Shown in pieces: positions 31,137 through 42,955 of a DNA stretch of 64,000 nucleotides. The notes beneath the pieces were generated by a model, which was not told where the DNA came from, ran no database searches, and saw only the letters and a list, made by a program, of their open reading frames with translations. Every line of letters starts with the position of its first letter. Within the stretch, counting starts at the first letter, position 1. This stretch comes from Anthoceros angustus (lineage: Eukaryota; Streptophyta; Anthocerotopsida; Anthocerotales; Anthocerotaceae), in assembly GCA_010909165.1 (NCBI GenBank), contig MU008152.1:434001-498000 (forward strand), read 5' to 3'. The position numbers were made by a program, and so were the translations under genes.

Positions 31137-33231
31137 GTGTTGCTAGGGCTCTTGACCCGTCCTCGGCCTCCGCTTGAAGAGACAATTGCTGCCCTCCGTG
31201 CCTCCATCCGCCACCTAAGGATGCCATTCCCGGACATATCCGACTATGTCCCGGAGGATCCCTTCTCCACTGGGCGGCTTTTGCTCGCTCTCCACAACCC
31301 TCGTCTTTCATCGGTTTGTCGGGAATGGTGTTCGAACACCTTAGGGACCTCTTTCTCCCGAAGATCCATCCGGCTTTCGAGCTCTTTTCTCTGCAGTGGC
31401 TCGTGGAGAGATGCCTCACTTCGGTGTTCTTGCGGCTAGTAGGCTTGTCGCTATGGACAAGCACACTCTCGGCGTCGCCCACTCGCGGTTGGGGAGGCCT
31501 TCATGCGGCTACTCGGCCGCACTATATCTGCGGTGCGCTCCCTTCTCCACACTTCAACCCCTTCAATTTGGCATTGCCACTCAGGGGGGCTGCAGTGCAT
31601 GGTGCTAGGGGTGGCTTGCCTTGATACCCACCCGGATTGGGTAGTCTTACGGTGGATGTCGAGCGCCTTCAATACCATTTCCGGGCGTCATCTTTGAGGA
31701 GCTTAGGGATCTTGTGGCGTCTAGGAGTCTTATACCCTTTGTCCGGTGCTTCTCGGAGGTCCTCCAACCTCTACTACCGGCAAACGTCTCTTGAGTTTTC
31801 GCCGTCTCGTCTTGGAATCGGCCACGGTGCCGAGCAAGGCCGGCGGTGCTCTCTTCGCTATTGCTCACTATAGGGCCTGTCTAGGGCCGCCCTCTCCAGC
31901 GGCTGTGTCTTCCCGCGTTGGCGGATTCTCACATCCTGCCCGGGACAAAGTCAAGGAGGCCTTTGAGATATTCTCTTCCGAGCCAGGGCTTGAAGGTCAA
32001 GATGTCCAAGTGCAGCGTCGGTCTCCGTCGGGGATCACGCCTACTCGGTTCTGCTGGGGAATTGCTCGGCTCTTGATGCAGTTCTTGGGGTCCCCTTTGG
32101 TTCCAGACTTCATTGGGAGCTTCGACAAGGCCCTTGCAGAGGACCTCTCCCATATTGGGGACCTCCCTTTCTTTGGAGGATGCTCGGGTGGCCTTTGGAA
32201 TCCTTTCCTTGTTTGCTAGGCGCCTGGTACCTCATCATCTGTTGCCTCAGTCTCGGTCCTTTTGTCCGGCTCGGGGTTTGATCTGAAGATTATGGATACT
32301 CTTGGGGACATCTTGGGCTCGGGGCTTTTGAGTGCCACAGGGGCGTCAGCCCCAGCAAGCATCTGCTGCAATTTGGGCGTGGGGTCTCATCGGAGGTCTC
32401 TTCGGCGGCTTTCTTGGGGAGTTGGGCCCTCTGCCTTGGCTTCCGTTTCATCCTCCATGACAAGCCCTTTCTCGAGGATCTCGTATCAAGTGTGGAGGAG
32501 GGAACCTTCTCTCTCGTCCTTGAGGCGGGCCGAGACATGTTATCGGAGATGCTCGGAAGGACTTCCTCCTTTCTCTACATTTATCAGATGGCTTTAGGGA
32601 TTGCAGGCATCTACGCGAAGCGGCTCGGCCGAGCTTTTATCATCCTCCGGACCCCTCCATCTCGAGTCCACTAGGCGGCTCGCTCTTGTTAGGAAGGAGG
32701 CGGGTGCTTGGCTCGCCCATGCATCAGGATTTCACATCGCACCAACCACCTTCACTCTGCGATGCGATTCCGTCTCGGCCTACTCCGACTGTGGCTTCTT
32801 CGCTCCTCACTTGTGAGTGCGGCTCTGCCCTTGGCGTCTCACGGTGTCCACCTTGCTCGTTGTCCCCACAGTCGCCGCATTGCCACTCACGCGCCATCCG
32901 TGGCGTCATGTTTGCCATTGCTCGCAGTGGCTATATGGCTGGAGGGCGGGAGTATACTCTTCTTACAGTCGTTCAATCGAGGCGGACTTATACCTTGTCG
33001 TGGCGACGGGTTGTGGTGGCGGATGTAGTGGTTCTTGACCACACTGCGTGGCGCCACCTCGTGTCATCACCAAGTCGGTGGGCTGCCGTCTGACTCTCAA
33101 GGTCCGCATAAGTGCGGGATGCAAGCGGGCCACCTCTTTATCCGCTTGCTCTAGAAGCGTATGGGGCAATGGGCGGGGACTTTGACAAATTAAATCAGTC
33201 TTGTGCCAAAGCTTACCATCGCGCCAGCAGT
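31137..33231 (+). pseudogene. Decayed non-LTR retroelement reverse transcriptase
   Basis: Motifs survive in shifting frames: GEMPHF..ASRLVAMDKHTLGV (about 31400-31470), SSAFNTISG (about 31660, RT motif A region), GIGHGAEQG followed by ALFAIAHYRA (about 31810-31875, the G-x2-x-QG block and following helix) and a C-terminal EAYGAMGGDFD-AKAYHRAS tail (about 33155-33230). The YADD box was not found. The tail matches the minus-strand element at 19842-20240. Many frameshifts and losses make it non-functional. Confidence 0.6.
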
Positions 33232-33299
33232 GTGGACTACGGACTTCGGGGTTATTAGGTAGGGTTTTGTTTTGTAGGAGTAAAGGATAAAATGAGGCT

Positions 33300-33861
33300 A
33301 AAAAGGGAAATAAGCATGGTTAGCACTCCGGGGCACTCGGAGTATACTCGGACTCGGAGTGAGGGCATACCTAGGCCTACGATGGCGGGCGGCAGTAGCA
33401 GGATAAGTGGGACCCACTCCGGACCGAGGCGGGATAAATCGCGAAGTAACTTAAGTTGGTAGTAAGGGCCGGACTGGCGGCACGTGGGCGACCACAGAGT
33501 GGAGGGCGGGCATCGTGGTCGGGACCGTAACCTTGCCAGGCGTTATAGCGGTATTCACGCGCGCGTGGCGAGCAGTCTGTGGCGTAAGGCGTCTGGCGGC
33601 GTAGGGCGGAAGCCAGACCTCGGCGATTCACAGACGAGGAAGGCGCCCTCAGCCCGGTTACTCCGGCGTGGTCGCGGAAGAAGGTCATTTATTTCGACCT
33701 CGAGACAATTCTCGCGATCCTTGCGCTCCATGATCCGGCTCTCTGGCGGTATCTCGTGGGACACTCGGGCGTCTTGGCAGCTCACGTTGAGGTCGGAGGC
33801 GGCGAGCGGCGGCGCAGCGTGCCGGCGATCTCGACAAGCGGCTGACAACCAAGGAGGAGGC
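33300..33861 (+). repeat. 5' region shared with the ORF1-like element
   Basis: Matches, in inverted orientation, the sequence upstream of the ORF1-like frame (about 21800-22390). Landmarks are the CTCGGAG palindromes, GGCACGTGGGCG, a TTGCCAG-CGTTAT segment, GGCGATTCAC, GGTTACTCCGGC and GCTCTCTGGCG. Probably the promoter/5' UTR of the same repeat family. Confidence 0.6.
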
Positions 33862-34063
33862 GATGGCACCCAAAAGCCAGCGGAAGTTTGGGAGCCATGG
33901 AACCTTGGAGCAACATTGTGACCCGGCGCTATCGGACTTTGGGCTCACGGCTCCGAGGCGGGAGGTGGTGCGGGTGGCATTTGGATGTGTTCGGATAGTG
34001 CGGACATTTGATAGTGTCACTCACAGTCGGGAGTTGCGTGGGACTGTATGTGAGGACCTATAA
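33862..34063 (+). pseudogene. Decayed ORF1-like start
   Basis: ATGGCACCCAAAAGCC followed in the next frame by PAEVWEPWN matches the start of the intact frame at 21356-21781. Frameshifts follow at once; later fragments (FDSV) can still be recognised near 34008. It lies downstream of the RT remnant, as if it began a second, tandem element. Confidence 0.6.
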
Positions 34064-35611
34064 AAGGAGGGAGCTTGTGAAGTAAAATTATCGTGTCTTG
34101 CGCCCCATCCTCCCGAGTCCTTCACTNGAGAGGCACAAAATACCAAAACCTCCTCCAGACAATCTTGTAGGGGCATAACCTCACGTGATGCGTCACAATA
34201 AGGTGATAGGTGGGGACATGGGGGCCATGGGTGGAAGCCGTTGGCTATTGGTGACGTGGAAGGACAAACCGCGCATGCTATAAAGTAGGGGTAGAAAGAG
34301 CCGCTATTTACACGTATAGTAAATACATAATCGTACCATGAATATGTATCATGTCGTATGGAATACGCATAGTATACAAACTTATTTTATATGAAATTGA
34401 ATACGCCTTATAGCACTTAGAATAATATATTACATTTATCGCCGTAGACTACATGTGTATAGTATAAGGATGTATTCGTACAGGTATTTATATATGGTCG
34501 TATTGAAGGGCGTATTGGTGGTAACTACCAAGTAAAACGTGGTATTGCCAAGGGCAAAAGTAAAAGGGGAATAGTGGATGGGGAGGAGGTTCGGTACCAA
34601 GCCTCCAAAAGTGTTACAAGACCTCTCTTGTAACACTTTAGATGTTGCAATCATGTTGCAATTTTGAGAGAGCAAAACCACCTCTCTTCATCTTAACATA
34701 ATTGCAACACCATTGCAACATGATTGCAACAACGGCCGTGGTATGGTTTCCAAGCCAAAGTGTAACAAGGCAAAAGTGTTACATGACCCCAAAATTGCAA
34801 CATGAGTGTTACATCCAGGGGTCCAAATCTTAACATAAAGTGTAACATAGGGTGCCCTTTTCTAGTAGGGCATGCTCCTGCAAAAACCTCACTGCCCACG
34901 GCACTCAAGCGCTAATGCTAGCCCCTCAGCCCACTCCCAGACTTGGTGATGCAGGGGTTCCTACCTCCCCAGACTCGCGAGCTTCCCGCCGCCACTAGGG
35001 CCTGCCTTCACTGACCTCGTCTTGGGGCTCGTGCCACCAGAATTATCTGGAGCTACCCTGCTGCCGCCGCGCCTGGTGCCTTTCCGAGTTCCCCTAGGGT
35101 TATATTCCCCTTGGAACTCTACGACCGCCAACCGGCTTCCCTACCACTTCTTCCTCCAGCGACCGCCCTTCCAGTTCCTCTACCGCCTTCGGAACATAGC
35201 TACCGCGCACCCAAGTCGATGACCACACACCAATTCAACTACCGCCCTAGCTGGTTCGACAACTAGCCTATGGACTTGATAGCCTCTGCCAAATATGAGG
35301 ACCCCCTTTCCCTTATATAGGCTTCTTATTAAATATTCCAAGACCGAAGGCCAAGGAGTACCAAGTTCATAGTCCAAGGACCGATTATTATCCAACCCAG
35401 AAAACAACCCAAAACTCATAGGCCAAGGACACTTTCTACTACAAATATTCCTTCCTGCTGACAACCTAGCTCTTCTTGACACCAAACTTCGCAAAAAAAA
35501 CAAAAAATCACCCAAAGACACAATCCAACTGGGAGTTTCCAAATACCAGATCGTTTATAGTCTCCCCTGCCAAATACTCCAAGGAACTTAAGGGCTGAAA
35601 AGAGATCCCAA
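34064..35611. other. Spacer with GTGTTACA/TTGCAAC repeats
   Basis: No gene. AT-rich to 34430, then a zone (34600-34860) dense in GTGTTACA/TGTAACA and TTGCAACA words and a strong hairpin. A more GC-balanced part (34900-35560) precedes the Gypsy-like gag and may be its 5' LTR/leader, but I could not place LTR ends. One unknown base at 34127. Confidence 0.4.
34608..34639. repeat. 14-bp perfect hairpin
   Basis: AAAGTGTTACAAGA at 34608-34621 pairs with TCTTGTAACACTTT at 34626-34639 across a 4-nt loop. Confidence 0.9.
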
Positions 35612-37701
35612 GTGAGGGAGGAGAGTTTGGCTGCTACAGCCCGTCATGAGGAAGAAGCTAAGGAGAGAACTCCAGACAAGGCTGAGGCTGTGGCCAATGC
35701 TCTCGGAAGCTCTGAAGGGGAAGGAGAGGACACTGCTCTAGAGCAAGATGAAGTTGAGCATAAGGACAGCGAAAGAAAGGAAGAGGCCATGGATGAGTTG
35801 CTTTCCGAGAGTGACGACCTTGGTCTTTGCTTCTCTGGGGGAAATTTTCGAATCAAGCTTCCTATGCCACCAGGAGGGCTTGGACATCGATTTTCTTCAA
35901 GTTCAACTTCAGATAGCTCAGACTCATCACCTACTGAGGAGGAAGATCAATCTTCCGAGAGTGGAAGCGAGGAGTTGAGAGATGGGGAGTTGCAAGAGGG
36001 AATTGCTTCTCTTACTAAGCGCCTTGAGGCCATCGACAGAGAACTTGACCGCCCAACCTGTGCACCACCCGAGGAGGCGCTTTTTGGGCGCAAAGATGAG
36101 TGGGCGGCCAGAGGAGGTAGTGGTGGAAGTGGTCGGGAGCGTGGTGTTGTCTGTAGGTCTTTGGTACACTAAACTCTTGGCAAATCTACCCCAAGTTTGG
36201 GGAAAAGAAAAGAGGTGAAGATGCAGAGACTTTCGTGAGGACGTTTGAGAACGTTTCTCGTGCAAACATTGAGGAAACTTTGCAAGATCTCGTCCGGATT
36301 TTTCCTGGCTTGTTGAGGGGGCATGCTCAGCAGTGACTTGTACGGGAGGATTTTTCCCACCCCACCAACGGATTGGGATGCACTGAAGGCAGCTTTCCTC
36401 ACTCGTTTTCGTGGACTGAGCTATGCCAATCATACTCTCGCACGTTTGCGAACGTTGTGTAGGCGGAGGAAGGAGACCTTGCTGGATTACATGGAGCGAT
36501 TCTACAGCTACTTGGAAAGGATTCCATGGCGGGCGGCGACGATTCCCAGCGGAGATACTACGCCTGGGTATTCAAAGGCTTAAGCTTGTCAGTGGGTTGT
36601 CGCAGAAGATGGAGCTCCACCATAGAAGAGGAACCACAGATTTGGCTGGAGTTGTATGATTGGCTGAAGAGTGGGAGGCTGCAGAGCTGGGGAGACGACG
36701 TAAGGGACGAACGAGTCATAAGAAACAGAAGGGGTCTCGTTATTAATCTAATTTATCTTCGGAGAGGTCGTCATCTTCATCTGGTTCCAACATTTTAGAG
36801 AGTAAGTCTAGTTCGGACTGATCCGATGATGACGAATCAGATCATGCCTACGATCATAGGCTGAAGAAAGATTTGGAACGTGTTTGTAGGAAGCAGAAGG
36901 AGGGTGAGAGAGAATTGGGGAAAGATAAAGAAAAGACTAGGAGAATGGAGAGGGGCGAATCTTCCAATCTCAACGCAGGGCTTGCGGAGAAGATGGATGC
37001 TTTGCTGAAACGTTTTGAGGACATGGAGGTTAAGTTGGTGAAAGATCGACCACCTAGGAGATCCCCTTCTCCTGGTCATCAGCAGGTCTTCCGTACAATC
37101 TGTCATCAGGCAAGTCATACTCACCGCGAATGTACTCGAGCATCTTGTCATAGTGTTAACCAAGTGGAGACCTACGTCCTTGGGGACTATTGGTATGTAG
37201 ATGATCTGTATCAAGTGAAGCCGTCAAAGGACGATGTCCGCCTAAGTCCATGAGGCCTACCTACCAGCCTATGACACTTGTAAGGATGCGGTACGGACCT
37301 CGTACTACATCCCCGGTGCACTGGAGGCCGGATTCTTCACAGCGTCCGTTAAGTGTTCCTACGGGACATTACTACAATTGTGGGCACCCGATCACTATGC
37401 TAATGCTTGTCCAGAGCCATGGAGACAAATGAGATTTGTGCCGTTCTGTCAGACTTGCAAGGAGTTGGGGCACAAGTTTGGAAATCCAAGATGCACGGGG
37501 ACAGTGCGAACAGCAGTTGCACGTCCGGGAGTGAAGGTTGCAGAACCAATTTCAAAAGTGATTCCTCCCAAGACTGAAACTGCGATCACAATTACATCTT
37601 CATCGGTGTTGGCGGTGGAGGAGGAGGATGATGGAGCTTGGGATGAAGCCGGAGAGCAAATACAAATCAAAAAAAGAGTTTCTATGGTTCAAAACGAATG
37701 A
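35612..37701 (+). pseudogene. Gypsy-type gag, decayed
   Basis: Successive + strand frames carry an acidic N-terminal region with Ser/Asp/Glu runs (35612-36170), a capsid-like retrotransposon gag segment (DWDALKAAFLTRFRGLSY, ARLRTLCRRRKETLLDYMER; 36380-36500), a Lys/Glu-rich coiled-coil-like part (36873-37060) and two zinc-knuckle-like motifs (CGHPDHYANAC across a frameshift near 37385, then FCQTCKELGHKFGNPRC). At least four frame changes or stops. No protease, reverse transcriptase or integrase follows; the next element starts at about 37860. Confidence 0.7.
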
Positions 37702-37857
37702 GTGAAGGATTTTTCTATTTTCAAATATGAAGTCTATGGAAAATAATGAGTGAGATAAAAGTATTGAAAAAAATTTGGGGGTGTTTAAGGAGAAAATAAA
37801 GATAGGGAAAGGGGGTAATAAAAATAAGGAAAAAAGATTTAAAAAAATGCGAAAAAC

Positions 37858-38135
37858 CTCATTGGAAAGAGCGTGACGAGACATGCAAACAAGTAATTTA
37901 ACGAGAACCAGATTATGTCCTAGAGATGGAGAAAAAAAGCTATGAGAGGGGGCAAAGGGGGAGGGCTAAAAAACACGAAATATCTCATTAAAAAGAGCAC
38001 AATAAGATAAGCAAAAGGGTAATTTACTGAGAGTCAGAAAACATCCTAGAGATGGAAAAAAAGGCCATCAGAGGGGGCAAAGGGGGAGGGCTAAATGAGG
38101 GCTAAAAATCGCGACGTGCCTTATTGGAAAGAGTA
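37858..38135. repeat. Tandem ~130-bp repeats bordering copy A
   Basis: Two full units and a partial third, each running from CTCATT(G/A)(G/A)AAAGAG through GAGATGGA to GGGGCAAAGGGGGAGGGCTAAA. The second unit is the left boundary of copies B and C. Confidence 0.75.
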
Positions 38136-38272
38136 CGACGAGTTAAACAGGGATTCCATAGGTCTAGGCTTTTCGTTTGCAAAGGAGGCACCCCATCTTT
38201 GTGCATTAGTCTTTCACTATGCTTTAAAAGCTTCACTTATGATAATGATAATAATGTTTTAAAAGCGAGCTA

Positions 38273-39951
38273 TTACATCCATGATTTACAAATCTCTACC
38301 ATCTGTTCAATAGTGGCCAGCTTGTTGTTCACTTCCTCCTTCCTGTCTATCAACCGCTTCATCTCTTTCTCCAATATGCGACTGTCTTCCTCCGATTTTC
38401 CAACAGGGAGCATCTGTGTTTTTCCAAATAAATAGAATAAATAATTTTTAAGGGGGCTTTCCTTTAGATTATCTAGTAGCATCTTCCTCAAATTTAGAAT
38501 ATTTGAATCCACCTTCTGCCTCTTTTGAGCAGGCTCTTTTTTCTCGCTCTCCCGCATTAAGTGCCTCTTTTGAGCAGGCTCTTTTTTCTCATAAGTCCTC
38601 GTCAAGTGCCTTTTTTGGGCAGGCTCTTCTTTCTCGCTATTACCCATCAAGGTAATGTTCGCCGCCATTTCCATGGAATTCTCCTCTTCCTGGACATCCA
38701 TGGAATTCTCCTCTTTTAGGGAATCCATGGAATTCTCCCCTTCCGCAACGTCCATGGAATTCTCCTCTTCCGCGGCGTCCATGGGATTCTCCCCTTCCGT
38801 AGTGCCCATGGCATTCTCCTTTTCCGTGGCGTCCGTGGAATTCTCCCCTTCCATGGCATGCGTGGCATTCTCCCCTTCCACAACCTCAGTGGAATTCTCC
38901 CTTCCATGGCATCTGAGAATTCTCCTTCCGCGGTCTCCGTGGAATTCTCCCCTTCCGCGACATCCCTGGAATTCTCCCCTTCCGCAGCATCCCTGGAATT
39001 CTCCCCTTCTGTAGCATCCTTGGAATTCTCTTCTTCCGTGGCATCCCTAGAATTCTCCCCTTCCGTGGCATTCCTAGGATTCTCCCCTTCCATGGCATCT
39101 GTAGAATTCTCCTCTTCCGAAGCCTTCACAAAATTCTTTCTGTTCGGAAGAGGAGTCTTTTCTCTTGGAAGACGTAGGCCTGCAACTTCTTTGTGCTTAA
39201 TCGAATTGGAGGAAGATTTCCCCACCTTCACCTCCTTCTTCTCCTCTACGTCTCCCTCATGAAAATCTACAAAGTGGTCAACCCCTTGCAGATATAACAT
39301 AGAATCTTCTTCCTCCTTTGGGCTTAACACCCCATGGGCCTTATACAAATGAATGAGGAGAGGGGTCATGAAAGAAGAGACTTCACCCTTGTCCAAGAAC
39401 TTGAGCCTCTCTTTTGCTAGGGAGAGCAAGCTCGTACCCCAATCAATCTCTTTCTTCTGGAAGACCTGCTGGAGAAACCAAATGTGGCTATTACTGATGT
39501 AAGACTTCTTTCTACATCCTGCAATAGCCAAGAGAATGCGTGCAAATACTTGGTGATCCTTGTTGATAAGGAAGCTAACCCTCCATCCATTTCTAGGGTG
39601 ACGAGCTCCATCTTTGAACCAATTGTTTGTCAAAATCACTGCCTCTGAATCTGGAAACCTCGTAAGAACGACTCCACCCTCGGAAGGGTCTCTTCCCAAT
39701 GCCTTTCGAAATTGCTCTGCAGTCCATCCTAATGGATTTTTTCGAACGCATGCGCCTCCTTGGTTAGCCTTCCAGTTTTTCCAACATTCTCGGATGAGCG
39801 GAGCATGTCGTTATCGCCATTCCCATGTCAAGAAAGTGAGACCAAGCTCCTCTGCTTTAGGCTTGAATTTTTTCATGTCTTCAATCCTTAGAGGCAGTTC
39901 AGCGGCATGAATTGAAATTGGCTTTTGCCCTTTGGCCTTCCCCTTTGTCAT
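38273..39951 (-). pseudogene. 9-residue-repeat protein, copy A (least damaged)
   Basis: The minus-strand frame starts at ATG 39951 (MTKGKAKGQKPISIHAAELP), meets one in-frame TAA at 39811-39813, continues through an uncharacterised domain of about 170 residues (TAEQFRKALGRDPSEGGVV, NNWFKDGARHPRNGWRVSF, MTPLLIHLYKAHGVLSPKEE), then about 17 repeats of nine residues on the pattern EGENS(T/M/R)D(A/V)(A/T). A frameshift near 38910 falls inside the repeats. The C terminus has three EKKEPAQKRHL units and a Lys/Glu-rich likely coiled coil ending ICKSWM and a stop. Function unknown. Multicopy nature suggests an element-borne gene; a link to plant mobile-element proteins is only a guess. Confidence 0.6.
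38650..39115 (-). repeat. 27-bp coding repeats with EcoRI-type core (copy A)
   Basis: About 17 units of 27 bp, most containing GAATTC, encoding the nine-residue repeats. The unit period keeps the frame except for one short unit. Confidence 0.9.
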
Positions 39952-40990
39952 TGTACACAATTCTTTCCTCAAGCTCACATGTTGAGTTGTTAGCCAAGAA
40001 GTTGCTATCACCCAAGCTTGTCAACTACGACTTGCTTGATATCCGCTTTATGTTATTCGTCGCTTTTTACCCTGTTTTACTTCTACTAGGCTCCTTTCTA
40101 AGGTCGAAGCCCTTAGAGAGACAATTATGTACCGACAGCCGCCACGATGTGCAGACGACTCACAACCATCTCGAGCAATAGTTGCAATAAACTTTTTCTT
40201 GCTAAAGCTCACATCAAGACTACTAGTAGGCGCTCCGTAAACTCGTATGTCAGTACATGATAGTGAAGAATTAGGTTGTGGTGCCTTTATACTATCAGAG
40301 TGCAAACCCTAAATAAGAAGCCATCTAAATTAACCTCTAGTTGGTACGATCTAATCTTAGTCTGTTACAATTTGTCAAACTTATGTGGATTAGAAGCAAG
40401 TTTCTCTTACCTACTATTATTAAATTATTCCTTACTTATTAGCCTTCTTGATTGTATATTTGTGAAACTTGTATTGTCTTTCCTTTTACAATGCTTGTTA
40501 CTTCCTTTCATACAAGAAGTTTACAAACACTTTCCGTAATGAGAGATCTCATCTATGTTGCTCTTGTTTAATCGCAAGTATCTAATCGTACTATCAAAGA
40601 GACCATCCTTATTGAGGGATATATTGTAGCATCATAGAGTTCAACACTCTTAAACATATATAGACTTCAACTTGCTCTTGTCTTGGAAAAGACAATCCAA
40701 AAGGCAATTCTTTCGGAGAAGTAAATTGTAAGGTCATAGTTCAACATTCTTAAAACATACAAAGACTTCAATTTGCTCTTGTTTTGAAAAAGAGGATCGA
40801 CAATTGCTTCATAGAGATATATTGTAGCATCATAGTTCAACATGCTTAAATATATGCAAACTTCATCTTGCTCTTGAATTGTAGAACTATACTTTCCTCT
40901 GGGCCAAGCATTTCTTAGATAAACTTCACAAGCTGCCTTTCAAATTGTGAAACTTTCTACGAGTTTCAAATTTTTTCGTTGAATTGTAAG
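39952..40990. other. Upstream flank of copy A
   Basis: Matches 44848-45895 upstream of copy C. Contains three imperfect ~100-bp repeats with GTAGCATCATAG-GTTCAACA (about 40620-40880). No gene. Confidence 0.6.
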
Positions 40991-41283
40991 ACTTCTTTGT
41001 GCTTAATCGAATTGGAGGAAGATTTCCCACCTTCACCTCCTTCTTCTCCCCACGCCCCTCATGAAAATCTACAAAGTGGTCAACCTCGCATATATATATA
41101 GAATCTTCTTCCTCCTTTGGGCTTAACACCCCATGGGCCTTATACAAATGAATGAGGAGAGGGGTCATGAAAGAAGAGACTTCACCCTTGTCCAAGAACT
41201 TAGAGAATTTTATGAATATAAATAAAACTAAATACAAGTATTTTTTTTAATACTGAACCACACTCAATTAGTCATAAAAGATT
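40985..41283. repeat. Two short mosaic pieces between copies A and B
   Basis: 41000-41205 equals an internal piece of the repeat-protein unit (compare 44094-44310). 41205-41283 equals 46072-46156, the spacer next to the ABCG gene. The joins lie at short words shared by both parents: GTAAGACTTC(C)TTTGTG near 40988 and CAAGAACTT near 41197. Confidence 0.75.
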
Positions 41284-42840
41284 AAAAGAGCACAATAAGA
41301 TAAGCAAAGGGTAATTTATCGAGAGTCGAAACATCCTAGAGATGGAAAAAAAGGCCACTGAGGGGGCAAAGGGGAGGGCTAAATGAGGGCTAAAAATCGC
41401 GACGTGCCTTATTGGAAAGAGTACTACGAGTTAAACAGTGATTCCATAGGTCTAGGCTTTTCGCTTGCAAAGGAGGCACCCCATCTTTGTGCATTAGTCT
41501 TTCACTATGCTTTAAAAGCTTCACTTATGATAATGATAATAATGTTTTAAAAGCTATTACATCCATGATTTACAAATCTCTACCATCCGCTCAATAGTGG
41601 CCGCCTTGTTGTTCACTTCCTCCTTCCGCCTATCAACCGCTTCATCTCTTTCTCCAATATGCTAACGTCTTCCTCCGATTTTCCAACAGGGAGCATCCGT
41701 GTTTTCCAAATAAATAGAATAAATAATTTTTAAGGGGCTTCCTTTAGATTATCTAGTAGCATCTTCCTCAAATTTAGAATATTTGAATCCACCTTCTCGC
41801 CTCTTTTGAGCAGTGCTCTTTTTCTCGCCTCCCGCATTAAGTGCCTCTTTTGAGCAGCTCTTTTCTCATAAGTCCTCGCTCATGCCTTTAAGTGTGCTCT
41901 TCTTTCTCGCTATTACCCATCAAGGTAATGTTCACGCCATTTCCATGGAATTCTCCTCTTCCGACATCCATGGAATTCTCCTCTTTTAGGGAATCCATGG
42001 AATTCTCCCCTTCCGCAACGTCCATGGAATTCTCCTCTTCCGCGGCGTCCATGGGATTCTCCCCTTCCGTAGTGCCCATGGCATTCTCCTTTTCCGTGGC
42101 GTCCGTGGAATTCTCCCCTTCCATGGCATGCGTGGCATTCTCCCCTTCCACAACCTCAGTGGAATTCTCCCCTTCCGCGGTCTCCGTGGAATTCTCCCCT
42201 TCCGCGGTCTCCGTGGAATTCTCCCCTTCCGCGACATCCTCGAATTCTCCCTTCCGCAAAGATCCTCGGAATTCTCCCTTCAGTAGCATCCTTGGAATTC
42301 TTCCGTGGCATCCCAGAATTCTCCTCCGTGGCATTCCTAGGATTCTCCCTTCCATGGCTCAGAGAATTCTCCTTCCTGCCTTCACAAAATTCTTTCCGCT
42401 CGAAGAGGAGTCTTTTCTCTGGAAGACGTGAGGCCCCGCAACTTCTTTGTGCTTAATCGAATTGGAGGAAGATTTCCCACCTTCACCTCCTTCTTCTCCC
42501 CACGCCTCCTCATGAAAATCTACAAAGTGGTCAACCCCTCGCAGTATATAATATAGAATCTTCTTCCTCCTTTGGGCTTAACACCCCATGGGCCTTATAC
42601 AAATGAATGAGGAGAGGGGTCATGAAAGAAGAGACTTCACCCTTGTCCAAGAACTTGAGCCTCTCTTGCTAGGAGAGCAAGCTCGCACTTCAATCAATCT
42701 CTTTCTTTCCGAAGACTCGCTGGAGAAATTCAAATGTGGCTATTACTGATGTAAGACTTCTTTCTACATCCCGCAATAGCCAAGAGAATGCGCAAATACT
42801 TGGTGATCCTTGTTGATAAGGAAGCTAACCTCCATCCATT
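41284..42840 (-). pseudogene. 9-residue-repeat protein, copy B (truncated)
   Basis: Copy of the unit from its 3' flank (41284) through the stop (41557) to the middle domain, cut at CCATCCATTTG near 42840. Repeats at 41940-42360 include about 11 intact units and several shortened ones. Many small frameshifts relative to copy A, most of them losses of one base in homopolymers or at CTG words. Not functional as written. Confidence 0.75.
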
Positions 42841-42955
42841 TGATATATCCCACTTAACATGTAATTGCGTGAACCAACCTAACATGTACCTCATTTCCTC
42901 GTCCCAAGGATGTTAGCTTCGGACATTCTTGGAGTAGAACCGCAATACGATGTAA
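42841..42955 (-). pseudogene. Duplicated 3' end of the ABCG gene
   Basis: About 115 bp identical to 46303-46420: the last roughly 15 codons, stop and 3' flank of the ABCG transporter, embedded between copies B and C. Joined on the left at CATCCATTTG and on the right at AAAAGAGC. Confidence 0.9.

Noticed and set aside
38655-39262. Long + strand frames rich in MEFSPSA repeats
   Set aside because: Antisense reading of the 27-bp repeats; the minus strand has the flanking domains and proper ends, so it is the likelier coding strand.
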